From Isochrysis galbana (Eukaryota > Haptophyta > Isochrysidales > Isochrysidaceae): 49,040 bases of DNA. The translations under genes and the position numbers were made by a program. Numbering within the stretch: position 1 is the first letter of the stretch; each line of letters begins with the position of its first letter. Positions 11,601 to 22,989 of this stretch are shown one piece after another. The stretch is from NCBI GenBank assembly GCA_018136815.1, contig CM030934.1:3630670-3679709 (forward strand). The letters run 5' to 3'. The notes under the pieces were generated by a model. That model ran no database searches and was not told where the DNA came from. It saw nothing but the letters and a program-made list of their open reading frames with translations.

Positions 11601-14600
11601 CGCATCCCTCACGGAGCTGAGGAGCTCACAGACAGCGCGGAAGCCCGCGGCACGGCTGGCGGAGTCGGGGGGGGGAGGGGGGGAGGGGGGGGTGACGCGC
11701 TGGCGCGTGCGCTCGCGGCCCAGGGGGGTGGGGGTGAGTGGAGGGGAGGCGCTCGCCTGTAGGCGCGGCACTGCTGCCGCTTCATTGATTGTATGAGCTG
11801 TTGCGGCGCAACACGCGAGGCGAGCCAGGTGACGAGCTCCTCCTCGAGAGAGCGTCCCGGGACCAAGCCGTCAGTGGCTGGTGGCGGAGAGGCCGCGCCG
11901 GCGGGCGGCTCGTTGGCGAGGCGCGTGAGCAGGTCGCGCATCGCGGGGCTGATGGGCGTCCTCAGCGTGTCCATGTAGCCACCCGCTGGCTGCGCCGGCT
12001 CGCCGCTACTCAGACTTTCGTTCTGCTTCGCGACGAGCAGCACGAAGGCCATCAGGCTGTGCAGCCCCTGACCGCGGTCGGCCTCGCGTGCCTCCTCGTT
12101 GAGGGTGCGCGCGTGCGCCTCGCTTAACTCGCCGAACAGCCGGCGTGCCGACCGCCACTGCTCACGCAGCTGCGCCCATTCGTCCTCGCTCACAATCACA
12201 GCCAGCTCGCCGTCGTCCTCGCCATCGGCTGCCGCCATGCCACCTGGCAATGTCGACAGAGGCGTGGCCGCAGCGCCGTCGGCGCGCATCACCTCGGGGA
12301 GCATGGCGGCTCTCCACGTCATCGCCGACTTGGCGGTGGGCGAAGGCGGGTCGGCGGGTGCGGCGGTGGTCGGCTCGCGTGGGGGGGCGGCAGTGGGCGC
12401 GCTTGCCATCGCCGGACCCGTCTCGCCTGGAGACATCGGCACGCGCGCCTCCTCGCCGTCCTCCTCGCCGGCTTGCTCGTCCAGGAAGTGCTGCAAGTCG
12501 AGCACCTCGTCTGCGCCCATACCGGGCGGGCCGAGCTCAATTTCATCGTTGCGCGGCGTACGGGGCGTGCGCGGCGACCCGCCACCCAAGCTCAGGAAGC
12601 GGTTCAGGTCGCTGATCTGGGCGCGCGTGAGCCCTGGCGCATTCGACGGCTCGTCTACTTGGCCGGCCGACGGCTCGAGAGCGCGCGCCTCACGCGCGAG
12701 CTGCTTGGCGGCGCGCTGCGCACTGCGTAGTAGCCCGTTGTGTGCGAGCAGCGACGCTAGGAGGGCTCGCTCGGCGGTGGCAGCGTGTCCCTGACCATCG
12801 GCGTCCGCGCTAGGCCCGTCTATGGTCGCGACGAGATGCTGGTGCAGCCGCGTGGCGGACCCGCCGCCGAGGCCGACGAGATCATCGAGGAAGCGGCTCG
12901 CCGCGGAGGGCCGGACGGCAGGCGCGGGCTTGATGCCGAAGAAGGGGTCCATTAGCGGATGGTCAGCTGGCAGCTGGAGTGGCAGCCCGCGTGCAAAGAG
13001 TGGCGAGCGTAGCCAATGCCGATTCTCCTTCTCCTCGTCGACGACAGGCTCGGCAGCGACAAGCAGCGAGGCGCACTTAGCGCCGAGGTGAATCAGCGAG
13101 ATGCGGAGCTGATCTAGGACGGGCGTGGCGAATTCGGACGTCTTGTCGCGGCGCGAAGCGGTGACGGCGATCGCATAGCCCCAGCGCTCATGCGCACGGC
13201 CCGAGTCGGGCGAGTAGTTGAGCGTGGCGCGCACCGCGTCCGCGGGTACCGTCATTGGCTGCTTTGGCCAGTTGGACCATGGCCCGCCCAGCTGGAGAGT
13301 GTGCCCCTCGACGAGCTCGCCCCGTCGGAAGAATGTGAGAGTGAGCCAGTCGCCCTCCTCGGTGCAGCACCGCGAGTCGAACCGCAGCTGCAGTTGCGTC
13401 GCGCCCGGCCACGCGCCCTCCTCTACGTGCAAGCAGTTGGCGAGCGAGCGGCCGGCGCGCGACGAGCGCCGCTCCGACTCAGCGGCTGCCGGCTTGTACG
13501 GGTGCGCCGACTGAAGCGTCGTCTGCTGCGCCAGCTCGGGCGGCGCCGCGCTCGGCCGCGCATTCAACCCGGTTGACACAATGCGGCTCGCGGGCTGGCC
13601 TGCGAGCGCGCGCTGGATCGTGTGGAGCAGGGGCAGCACGAGGGGCAGCAGCAGCTGCGCATACTCAAAGGCGAAGGCGGAGAAGAGCGTGAGCGAGTCG
13701 ACGAGCCAAGGGAGCAGCGCGCCAACAAAGGTGGCGGCCAGCCGCTCCTGCTGCTCGCCGAGCGCGGCGGCGCCGTCGACCGGCCGCAGCCGCTCGCCGA
13801 GCAGGCGCGTGGCTGCGACGAGCAAGTCGCCGGCAAGCCGCACGAGCGCCGCGTTGGCCGTCTCCTTGTAGTGCACGCAGAGCGAGGCGCGCGCCACCGT
13901 CTCCTGCGCGAGTGCGGCGAGCAGCCGCAGGCCGGCAGAGCACTCGTCGCCGCGCGCCGATTCGGGCGCGGCGAGCGCCTTCTCCGCCTCCCCCATTGTG
14001 GCGGCGAGCAGCCACGCGCGCAGCCCCTCCTGCACCTCGCCCAGCGGCGCAGGCCGTGGCTCGAGCACGGTGGGAAGCAGCACGCACGCCACCTCGGGCT
14101 CGAGCGCGTCATCGTCGGCCGGAACTAGCAGGCGTGAGACAAGCCGCTGCGCGCTCAGCGCGATGCAGAGCGCGCCGATGAGCGCGCGCACCCCAGCGGC
14201 GGGCGCGCCGCCCGCGGCAACGAGTGCGCGCCGTCGCTGCACGCACGCGTGCAGCAGGCAGAGTTGCGCGTCGCGTCGCGGGTAAAGCACGTCGAGCCCG
14301 GCGACGAGCGCGCAAGCCGCCTCGGCCTGCAGCGCCTCGTGCAGCCTGCCGGCCTCCTCGCCGCCCGAAGGCGGCGCCGCGAGCACGAGCGCGGCCAGGG
14401 CGCCAGCCGCCTGCCGGCGGAGGGGTGGTGTGCCGGCCGGAGCGCCCGGGAGCGGCGCGCCGAGCACCGCCGCAGCCGCGTCGACACCGCAGCGCTGCGC
14501 GCAGAGCAAGTGCACGGTGAGCAGCCGGAGGACGCATGCAGCGGCCACCGCATCGCGTCCGGCGGGCGCACGCCCGACGGCTAGCCGCAGCAGTAGCTCG

Positions 14601-16128
14601 ACCAGCGCGTGCACCGTCTTCGGCTGCAGCTCAAGTGCGAGCGGCTGCCACATTTCGGTCGCCTGCTGCGGCGTGAGGCTGGCGGCGACCTCGATTGTCA
14701 TGTGGCTCGTCCGCGCGCCCAGCTCGACAAGGCAGCGCGCCGCCGCGTCCACGTCGGCGAGTGCAAGCCCCACCGCGCCCGCGCGCGGCGCGGGCAGCGG
14801 CGCGCCTTCGCGCGCCGCAAGCGCTTCCCACACAGCGGACGCGCGTCCAGCGCACGCGGCGAGCGCGCCGAGCGCCACCTCGCTGGCCGCCACTCGCTCG
14901 TCGGCCGGCGGTGGCGCCGACCACGACTTGCAGCCCGCCGCGCGCAGCCACACATCGAGCGCCGGCCAGAGCGCGCCGTCGGCTGCGCCACACCGCCGGT
15001 GCAGCGCGTGCAGCTGCGGCGCCAGCAGCAGGTCCCCGGGCTGCAGTTGGGCGCGCGGGAGGGGGGGGGGATGGATGAATGGTGGGCGGCCCCCGCGGGC
15101 GGCGAGTCGCGCTGCCTGCTCACTGCCTTGCGAGCGCGCACCTCCATCTTGCCGAGGAAGACGGCGCGCGGCAGGTGGAGCAGGTGGAGAAGCGAGCCGC
15201 TAACGAGCGCGAGGTGGAGCAGCCCCTCGGCGGCGAGCGCAGCGTGCGCAGCGGCCGCCTCGTCGTGCGGCGCGCCCTTGGCGCTGTGGGCGGCACCGAG
15301 CAGTTCGGCGAGCTGCGCGCCGAGCGGCTCGGGCAGCGGCGGCGGCGCGGCGGGGAGCGGGGCGCCAGCGTCGGGCACGGCGGCGGCGAGCAGCTTGCAC
15401 ACCTTGCGCAGGTTGAGGCGCGGCGCTGAGAAGAGTCGCGGCGTGTGCGTGCCGGTCAGCCCGGCCGCGGACAGCCGGCCGATGGCGGCGGCCGCGTCAC
15501 GCGAGAGGCTGCGCGCACTCGCACCACCGGCGGCGACGACCGCCGCGTCGCGCGCGCGCCAGAGCGGCTCTGACGGGAACGGCTCGACGGGCGGCGCGAG
15601 CAGCCGCAGGACCACGGCATGGTGCAGCCGCTGCAGCAGCACATATCGGAGTGTCTGCGCCTCCGCCTCATCCCTCCGGCCGAGCGCGCGCCGCACGCCG
15701 CCGAGCGCGGCCGCCTCGAGCGCGCGCACCCACGCGCGGAGCGGCTCATCGGCGTTGGCGAGGAGGCCGATGCAGAGGGTGCTATGGTCGTCCTCCTGCG
15801 CCCGCCCCTCCTCTTCCTCCTCCTCCTCCTCCTCCTCCTCGTCCTCGTCGAGCCACTCTCTGCGGAGGCGGGGGTCGGCCCACGTGGTCTCACACGCCGA
15901 GTGGTCGATGTAGTAGATGCGGCCGTTGGCGGTGTCGAGGCGCTGCTCGATGCAAGGGGGGAGGGCGGGGGGAGGCAGGGAGGAGGGGAGGGGCAAAGCG
16001 GCCAGCAGGGCACGCTCTAGGGGCTTGTGAGAGAAGGCGGAGCGGAGGAAAGCGAGGAGAGAGTGAGAGAGGGGTGGGGGAGGGGCCTTGGATGACGGGG
16101 AGAGCGAGGAGGTGCCGACGGGGAGCAT
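5656..16128 (-). CDS. Giant HECT-type E3 ubiquitin ligase (WW-like, CUB-like, two UBA, HECT)
   Basis: Four exons joined by frame-consistent GT-AG introns: 16128-15142, 15040-11772, 11655-8970 and 8853-5656 (introns 101, 116 and 116 nt). Total 3379 codons plus stop. Domains in order: WW-like at about 55-89 (GRIYYIDHSACETTWADPR; the first Trp is replaced by Cys-Ile); an acidic Glu run; a beta-sandwich of the CUB-like kind at about 860-960 (RFDSRCCTEEGDWL...WGYAIAV); two UBA domains at about 2129-2175 and 2182-2229; a second similar beta-sandwich at about 2600-2672; a HECT domain from about 3013 to the end with catalytic Cys 3330 in LPVSHTCFFSMEWPRYSN. The domain accepts ubiquitin from an E2 as a thioester and passes it to substrates. 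The layout resembles the very large HERC1/HECTD4-type ligases, but no RCC1 repeats were seen. Substrate unknown. ATG 16332 is an alternative in-frame start (+68 aa); 16128 is preferred because the pyrimidine tract lies between them. Confidence 0.9.
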
Positions 16129-16230
16129 GGGGGCATACAGGGGGGGGAGGGGGGAGGGGGGAGGGGGAGAGCGAGAGGGGGGAGAGGGGGAGAGGGGCGG
16201 AGGAGGGGCAGAGAGAGAGAGAGTTCCGGT
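16129..16230 (-). promoter_or_regulatory. Pyrimidine tract at the HECT ligase start
   Basis: A G/GA-rich plus strand means a C/CT-rich coding strand for about 90 nt directly before ATG 16128. If translated from 16332 it would give only Pro/Ser/Leu simple sequence, which is why it is read here as 5'-UTR or promoter. Confidence 0.4.
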
Positions 16231-17608
16231 AGGCAGTTTGGGGAAGGGTGGTCTGGGGAGGTTAGAAATGGAAGGAGGAGAGAGGAAGGAAGCGCGGGGA
16301 GATGAGGGGGGAAGCGGATGCCGCGAGGGCACCGGTGGGCCTCGTAAGTACAGAAAGACTGGCGCTTGAGAGAGAAGAAAACACGAGGGGGCGGGCGGGC
16401 GGGCGGGCGGGTGGGGGGACGATGGGAGAGAGAGAGAGAGAAGATGGGGGGGGGGGGCGGGCGGGCGGCGTGATATGTGCGGTTGGACACGAAAGAGAAG
16501 GGAGGGCTGAGGGGACCCTATGGATACGTTAGAAAGAGGAGCGGAAGGATGAGATCAGGAGGAGTGGGACCAGCCAGGTGGATGAGATCGGACACAATGC
16601 AATCTATTAGTACGAGAAGAGAGAGAGAGAGAAAGAGAGAGAGATTGGAGAGAGAGCGTTGCGGCCCGACGGGCGGTGAGGGGACGAGACACCCCATGGA
16701 TACAAGAGATATCTGAGGAGATATGTGAATTAAATGGCACGGTGGGGTCTCTTGGATGCGTCGCAAGCTCTCTCCACTTTTATTAACGTAAAAATGCCGT
16801 GTTTCTCACGTTAAAGAAGCCCCTTTCGTGAGGAAGAAGGCGGGGGAAAGGTTGGACGGCGGTCACAAACACACCCACCGACGGCCCGCCGAGCGGTTTC
16901 GATCGAGTTTTAATGGTAGAAGGTGGCCCCTCTGAGGGGTGCCCCCCTCTCGGTATCGTCCGTCGCGCCCTCTCTCTCTCTACTTTCTACTTTTGATGGG
17001 AAATACGTTTTTCCCCCGTTTTACCGTGAAGGTGGAGGCCAAAAACAGGTAGGGCGGTCAAACACTGATATAACTACCAACATGCGGGGGGGGGCTGCAT
17101 TTTAGGACCGTCCCCCCAAGCCCATTAAAAAACTTCCGGGGGGCTTACCTGCCTCCCCGAAAAATTGCCGAGGAAAATGAAAATGGTGGGTTTTACCACC
17201 CCCCTCGCCCCTCCTCCCCTCGCTCTCCCCTCTGCCTTTGCACACGCGCTGGGGCTCTAACAGTACAGAACTGGCGGTCGCGCCGCGGGGGCGACAAGGT
17301 TATTTCGGGGCCGTTGTTTCATGACACGCGATTCCCCCGAGATCCGTCCGCGCGATCGGGCGCTCGACCTTCATTTGGTGCCTAGAGCTAGAGCAGGGGA
17401 GACGTCACGACGATAGACGTCACCCGCGGAGCACCCCATGCACCATGCACCTCCACTCGAATTCATCGTTCATTCGCTCTTCGCTCTTCGCTCTTCGGTC
17501 TCGTTAGGTATTGCTCTTCCGCCTTTCTCGCGGCTTGTTTGGAGCTCTCCGCTATCCGTTAGGTTCTCTTCTTTCCCTCGCGGGACGCTCGATCCTAGCA
17601 GGGGGGGT

Positions 17609-17739
17609 GTCGCATTCGCGAATCGACACTCGTTGGGCTTCTCTCTTCTCTTCGTCATTCGGTATTTATCGTTATAATTCTCTGCTTTCTCTCGTTCTCG
17701 GTCAAAAGCTTCGCTCGGATGCATGGGATAGTGGGTTGT
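17609..17739 (+). repeat. Dispersed direct repeat R1, copy 1
   Basis: About 130 bp nearly identical to 18717-18844. It begins GTCGCATTCGCGAATCGACA and ends with GCATGGGAT and GTGGGTTGT. Differences are a few substitutions and a small indel in the CT-rich middle. No TSD or terminal repeat was found. Confidence 0.85.
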
Positions 17740-18716
17740 TGTCGAACATGCGATGACTATAGGCTCATAGGCAGAGGCAGAGGGCCGTTCGATCGAGCCG
17801 GCAGCTGACGCGGTCGTGGAAGGATCGTTGTTTGTTGCTTGCGGGAAGATGTCTGAGAGGTCATAGTAAAAGTCGGGTCTGACAGTGTCTGCCATCGGGC
17901 GCTACGAGCGATGAGGTAGACCGAAGGTCGGAAGATTGCGACGCGTGGCGTCAGAGAGTAGAGACGAGGCTAGCTAGCGAGCTAGTGGAAGAGAGGGAGA
18001 ATGAGAATGAGAGCTTCTTAGGTCCGAGGTAGACACGGGAGACTACAGCACATGGACTCAAAAATCTGAGGGCGCAGAACCACACAAACTAACCCAAACG
18101 GAGCGAAAACTAACCACACCTGGACGGACGGCCAGGCGTCGGCACAAGGGCAATTCAGCAACGCGCAGACATGCGACAGTGCGACAGAGGGGTCGGCACA
18201 ACGAGGGCAGACCTCGCTGGGGAGCTACGACCGAGGGACGAGAGAAGACAGAAGACAGTCATGGAACCTTTGATGACATCGAGAGAAAGTAAGAGAAGAG
18301 GCTGTATACCAATCGACGAGACCTTGGGGCTTAAAATAGCCCACAGGTTAGAAGTAAAAGCCTGTCATCGTATGAAATACGACACTCCCCGACTAAATTC
18401 GAGTCGTCCCGACGAGCGGCATGGAAGGAGAACAAAGCAACCGAAACAGAAGAAGTCCAGAAAGAATTAGAGCGACGAGACGAGAGAAACCAAGGATAAC
18501 CGAGAAACCAAACGTTGAAAGCGACGCTTAAAATTGAAGATGAGAGCACCCGTGGGCCCTTTGAGCACAAATTCGGAAGCTTGACGCGGCAACCTATTTG
18601 TACGCATCGTCCCAGCCAAACCACGGGGAACCGCGCGACGATCCCGACGAGTACCACCACTGCCTGAGGACGAAGACCGCGTGCTGCGGCCGCATCATTG
18701 GACCTGCGTCGATTCT

Positions 18717-18844
18717 GTCGCATTCGCGAATCGACACTCGTTAGGCTTCGCTCTTCTCTTCGTCGTTCGGTATTTATCGTTATAATTCTCTCGTTCTCGT
18801 TCTCGGTCAAAAGCTTCGCTTGGATGCATGGGATCGTGGGTTGT
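18717..18844 (+). repeat. Dispersed direct repeat R1, copy 2
   Basis: Second copy of the repeat at 17609-17739, about 1.1 kb away in the same orientation. Its first 15 bases also appear inverted near 19564-19579, beside the R2 hairpin repeat, so this is a family rather than one duplication. Confidence 0.85.
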
Positions 18845-19444
18845 GGAGCGCCCTCTCTCTTTCTCTCGAAAGAGAAGGGAAGTTTCCCCACCTTTCTTCC
18901 TCCCAGGCGCCTCGCAGATAGGTTTAATTTGCTATCTCCCCTGCGGTTCTTTATCTGCTTCTGGGGGCAATCACGTTTAATTTGCGACCTCTTCGTATCT
19001 CCCCCTTAGGCACATCGCACTCCTTTCGTCTTATTTGGTAGGTCTCTTGGAATCCTGCGTAGCAAGATTGCCCCTCGATTCCGTTATGGTGCGATTCCCG
19101 TTCCAGACAAGATCGCCGACAGATCGCCCTTTGATCGTCGTCCGTTGTTGTCTGATCGGAGTGTTTGGGTTTGATTTCAGTCGAGTTATGTGAGAAAGTC
19201 GTGGGGCGAGAGTCGGGGTGTTTTCCTGGGTGTCGTTGTCCGTCGTCCTATCGTCAGTCGTCATCCGTCGTCGCTCTCGCTCTCGTCGCTCTCGCTCTCG
19301 TAACACTCAGACCCTACAGCCTCACCTCTCCTCACCAGCCCCTGCCATCACAGCCCTCCTCTCACTCGCCCTCGCCTCTCGCCGCTCGTTCGATGTCGCT
19401 TTCGCCGCCGTCCTCGCCCTCGCTCAAGCCCGCCTGCCCGCCTT

Positions 19445-19550
19445 GCTCTGCTGACGGGCTTCAGCCCGTCAGCACCTCCGAAGTCGTCTCCCTCGCCGCG
19501 CCTGCCGCCGGCTTTGCCCCTTCCTCATTGCCCTCAGGCCCTATGGGCCA
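19445..19550 (+). repeat. Dispersed repeat R2 with hairpin, copy 1
   Basis: About 100 bp shared with 36798-36905. It contains a 10-bp-stem hairpin at 19450-19473 (arms GCTGACGGGC, loop TTCA) followed by a GCCGCGCCTGCCGCCGGCTT-type stretch and CTCATTGCCCTCAG. A structural or regulatory role is unknown. Confidence 0.7.
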
Positions 19551-19944
19551 TCACAATTCGTCAGATTCGCGAATGCGACAACGACACGCGTCTCATCTCC
19601 TGCAAACAACGGCAATCAACGAAGAAAGAGAAACGATCTGCAACAACAACGAAAGGGGGAAAAAAATCTTCTTAAAAATTCCCGCTACGTATGCGGCATG
19701 AGGCAGCTTGCTAGTGCACCTCCCTACTACCCAACCTTAACCCCTGACAACCCCCTTCCCCTTCCCCAGTTCCCTCTCTAGTGGAGAAGCTGGTTCTAGG
19801 GAGGCCGCGCGCGCTGCTTCGGCCGGGAGTTGGAGAGAAGGGGGCGGGAGAATGTAGTTCGTCTCTTGATCGAGTTTCGACTCGGATTTTCTCGTGTTTG
19901 TGTAACGCGAGATCTTTATTGGTTCCCGGTGTGGTTCCTACTAA

Positions 19945-20896
19945 GAGATTCGGCTACCCTAATAATAAAACAACTGAGCGTTAGTACCACTACTCCCACT
20001 AGCCCGGTACTATCACGACACCCCTCAGCGCACTTGCCCGCACGCCTTGAAGTGATGGCACAGACACATACACATATGCATCCCTTCAAATCTCCCCCCT
20101 CGCAAACCCCCGGCTCCCATTATAACTCCCCACAAGTTACAATGAGGGAAAACCCATTGAGGCGGACCGGTCGACGCCGGCCGACTCTCCGGGGAAAAAC
20201 ACCGGGGGGGGGGGGAGGGACCTCTCGTCGTGAAGCAGAACGGCCCTTACAGCTCGCGCCGCGAGCAGTCCTCGAAGAAATAAATGACTGCGCCCCCCGA
20301 TACCTGCCACAGGGACGTCTTGAGCCACTCCCTTCTTCTCGCCCCTCCTGTCGCCAGCCGCCCCCCTTCGCCCGTTTGCTAACGCAAACGGGGCCCGTTT
20401 CTTACCGCACTCCATCGGGGGGGCGCAAATTCCCCCCTCTCCCTCTCTCCATTCTCCTCCGCCCCTCTCCCTGCGGCGCGTCGCCATGCGGCGCGCCACG
20501 GCCTGCTCTCAGAGGGCCTTTGGGGGCTCCCAGAGGGCCAGCAAGGGCAGCTCAGGGGGCAGTGGAGGCTGGGGCTCAGCCCCTGGCCCCCCCTGCCTCT
20601 CCCACGCTTGCCACGCTGGCCATTGGAGCCTCCCAGTGGCCTCTGTATGCCTGGCGACCAGGGGAGGGGGGGAGTCAGCTCGAGGGCAGGCCCATGCTGG
20701 GCGTGGGAGTGCGAGTCTCGGCCCGCGCCCACTAGGGGTCTGGGTCAGAGTGTTGATTGCCCAGCCCCTGCCAAAGGGCAGGGGCTGGGGTTGATTGTAC
20801 GGGCCCACCCCGGGGGGTGTCCGCGATGGAGAGAGGGGGGCGCGAGGCCCCCATTGACCCCCACTTATAAAAGTAGGTTGAGATTCGGCTACCCTA
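19945..20896 (-). mobile_element. Retroposon family S, copy 1 (918 bp) with 17-bp TSDs
   Basis: A perfect 17-bp duplication, GAGATTCGGCTACCCTA, flanks the insert (19945-19961 and 20880-20896), so the element is 19962-20879. It is homologous along its length to 32027-32967. Read on the minus strand it begins AACCTACTTTTATAAGTGGG and ends in an AT tail (TTTTATTAT). Long TSDs, a defined start and a simple AT tail are hallmarks of target-primed retroposition. There are no terminal inverted repeats. ORFs of about 120 codons inside differ in length and frame between copies and have no recognisable domain, so it is probably non-autonomous, SINE-like in structure though long. The mobilising partner is unknown. 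Confidence 0.8.
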
Positions 20897-21369
20897 GGTG
20901 ATGTTCCTTATGTCCAGGCCTCTCGCCGCCTGCAAGACGCGCGGTCGAAGGAGGAGGCGGTTTCGGCGGGGTTGTTAGGGGTTAAGGTCGGGTACGTAGG
21001 GAGGTACACTAGCACACTGCCTCACGCCGCACACGTAGCGGGGAATTTTAAGAAGATTTTTTTTTACAAATAAGCGAGTGTCGGTCGGACGGTAAGTCAC
21101 AATCCTAAGTTTGTCATAAGTCTAAGTCATAAGCCATACATACGCGAGTGTCGGTCGGGCAGCGTCGACCGCAGGGGTGGAGCGTGTGTTCTCGGACGGA
21201 GGGAAAATGCACGGTGATCTGCAAAAATCTGCGAAGGATACTATACTCTAGAGGCGTCTTTGTTTGCTAGTCAATCAGAACACCGCGAGTGATATCGACA
21301 CGGCGTGTGTGGTGTCTTGGTGTGTGGCTCTTGCTTGGCTCTTGCGCATAGTGAAGTGTATAGTGCTAG
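20897..21369. other. Intergenic DNA between retroposon copy 1 and the gap
   Basis: No gene seen. Two near-identical phrases built on GCGAGTGTCGGTCGG occur at about 21072 and 21144, separated by short TCATAAG-type repeats. Confidence 0.4.
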
Positions 21370-21440
21370 TAAGTGGGGCGCAGTGGCGAGGGTCGCCTGA
21401 GGCTCAGGAGCGGTCGGGGCACGCTCCATACAGTAAGGGT
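21370..21440 (-). mobile_element. Fragment of retroelement family M (5' end of its ORF)
   Basis: On the minus strand the sequence reads MERAPTAPEPQATLATAPHL from the ATG at about 21430. It is closely related to the start of the ORF at 37165 and to the start at 48539. Similarity stops after about 20 codons, and the 5' side is lost in the N gap. The gap may therefore fall inside a repeated element that the assembler could not close. Confidence 0.65.
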
Positions 21441-21540
21441 NNNNNNNNNNNNNNNNNNNNNNNNNNNNNNNNNNNNNNNNNNNNNNNNNNNNNNNNNNNN
21501 NNNNNNNNNNNNNNNNNNNNNNNNNNNNNNNNNNNNNNNN
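21441..21540. other. Assembly gap (100 N)
   Basis: Exactly 100 Ns, the usual placeholder for a scaffold gap of unknown true length. Any frame crossing it is not real sequence. Confidence 0.99.
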
Positions 21541-22453
21541 GCTCATCCTCGTCGTCGTATGACTCCTCGCCGCCATCGTCCTCACCGCCTTCGTCGTCCT
21601 CATCCTCGCCCTCGTCCTCCCCGTCCGACTCATCCATCTCCTCATCCTCGCCTTCGTCATCTTCCTCGCCGTCCTCCTCGCCCATGAGCGCGGAGTCCTC
21701 GTCGAGCTCGGTTGGCTCCTCCTCACCATGCTCCTCATCCTCCTCCTGCTCAGCGCCGGGCACCTCGCGCACCCAGGCAGCCATGCCGCGAACGAGCCCG
21801 TCGGCTGCCTTGGGACCACCTGCACCGCCAACCAGTACCATTGCTGTCTCACCTCCACTGCCGCTGCCGCCCTCGCCGCCGTTGACCGCGGGCATCGCCC
21901 CGGCCTCTCCACGTTGCACGACAAAGCTTGGTTCTGGCTCCGACACGGCGAGCTCTGCGGGCATGATTGCCCGTGCGAGGACGCCTCCGCGCCAGAGCAC
22001 GCGATGCCTCTCACAACAGAAGTACTCGTCCGGCCACGGGCACCCGTAGTACAGCGGACACAGAGGCTCGCCCGCAGGGAGAGCAGACCTCCATCCCCAA
22101 TCTGCCGCCGCCTTCGATGCCCGCAGCAGCGGCTGCATCGCCCCAGCGGGCCCCCATCCATCCTCCTCGGCCCGCTTCCGCTTTGGCCGCTCACTCCCTT
22201 TCCCTCTTCGCCTTCTCGATCCCGAGGCCCTTCCAGAAGAGCCCCGCGACCCCACAGAAGCCTCATTCTCGTCGTTTTGGGACGACTTACGCGTCTTCTC
22301 ACTCTTCTTGGGCTTCTTCTTCCTTCTCGGCGTGAGGCGCTGGTTGAACTCAGCCTCGGAGCGCTCAACGTAGGTGAGCTGCTTCTTCCGCTCCCGCCGC
22401 GGACGGATGAAGCCGGCCGAGTCGGCTGAGCTGAGAGGGGGGGAGGACTCCAT
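21541..22453 (-). CDS. Nuclear-type protein: basic N-terminus, acidic middle, truncated by gap
   Basis: Minus-strand ORF from ATG 22453, open to the gap (304 codons visible). The N-terminus is basic, with clusters such as RRKKKPKKSEKTRK and RRRRGKGSERPKRKR (about residues 44-100) that look like nuclear localisation signals. A Cys-containing stretch at about 130-155 (LCPLYYGCPWPDEYFCCERH) could bind metal. From about residue 235 the chain is a Glu/Asp run with Gly and Met, as in histone chaperones and other nucleolar or chromatin proteins. A G/GA-rich plus strand lies directly upstream, so the coding-strand pyrimidine tract found at other starts is present here too. Family not recognised. Introns cannot be excluded, and the 3' end is missing. 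Confidence 0.55.
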
Positions 22454-22742
22454 GGGGGGGGGAGGATAGAGAGAGGGCGGGGGGAGAGGTTGGGTGGCGG
22501 GGTTGGGGGAGAGCGGAGAGTAGAGAATGGTACGCGTTGTTACGGGGATAAAAATCAGGGGAACGTGAGAGGCCCTGACGCAGGATGAGGAGGGAGAGAG
22601 GGAGAGATGTGTCTGAGAGAGAGAGGGGAAGGGGGAGAGAGAAGAAGAGAGAGAGAGAAATGATAAAGAAGGGGAAGAGCGCCGAGAGCAGAGAGAGAGA
22701 GGAGAAGCGAGGGAGAGGAAGTGGCGGGCGAGGGGGAGAGAG
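22454..22742 (-). promoter_or_regulatory. Pyrimidine tract (coding strand) upstream of the acidic-protein gene
   Basis: G/GA-rich on the plus strand for nearly 290 bp, grading into a (GA)n-like stretch at 22590-22740 that ends where the 58-bp array begins. The promoter role is inferred from its position. Confidence 0.35.
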
Positions 22743-22989
22743 AATTTTGTTGTATGGTGGCTACTCTTTATTTATTAAAGTTCGCTGCGCAGGGCGGGAG
22801 AATTTTGTTGTATGGTGGCTACTCTTTATTTATTAAAGTTCGCTGCGCAGGGCGGGAGAATTTTGTTGTATGGTGGCTACTCTTTATTTATTAAAGTTCG
22901 CTGCGCAGGGCGGGAGAATTTTGTTGTATGGTGGCTACTCTTTATTTATTAAACTTCGCTGCGCAGGGCGGGAGAATTTTGTTGTATGG

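Larger units (their letters stand above)
16231..19944. other. Non-coding intergenic DNA with dispersed repeats
   Basis: About 3.7 kb with no recognisable gene. GA-rich microsatellites lie at about 16380-16445 and 16616-16660, a poly-G run near 17088-17095, and CT-rich patches at 16966-16983 and 19265-19300. A 130-bp duplicated segment and a 24-bp hairpin are listed separately. ORFs of up to 186 codons on both strands have no recognisable domain and cross the repeats. Confidence 0.5.

Noticed and set aside
18331-18891. 186-codon minus-strand ORF
   Set aside because: It crosses the R1 dispersed repeat, shows no domain, and has no start-site pyrimidine tract.
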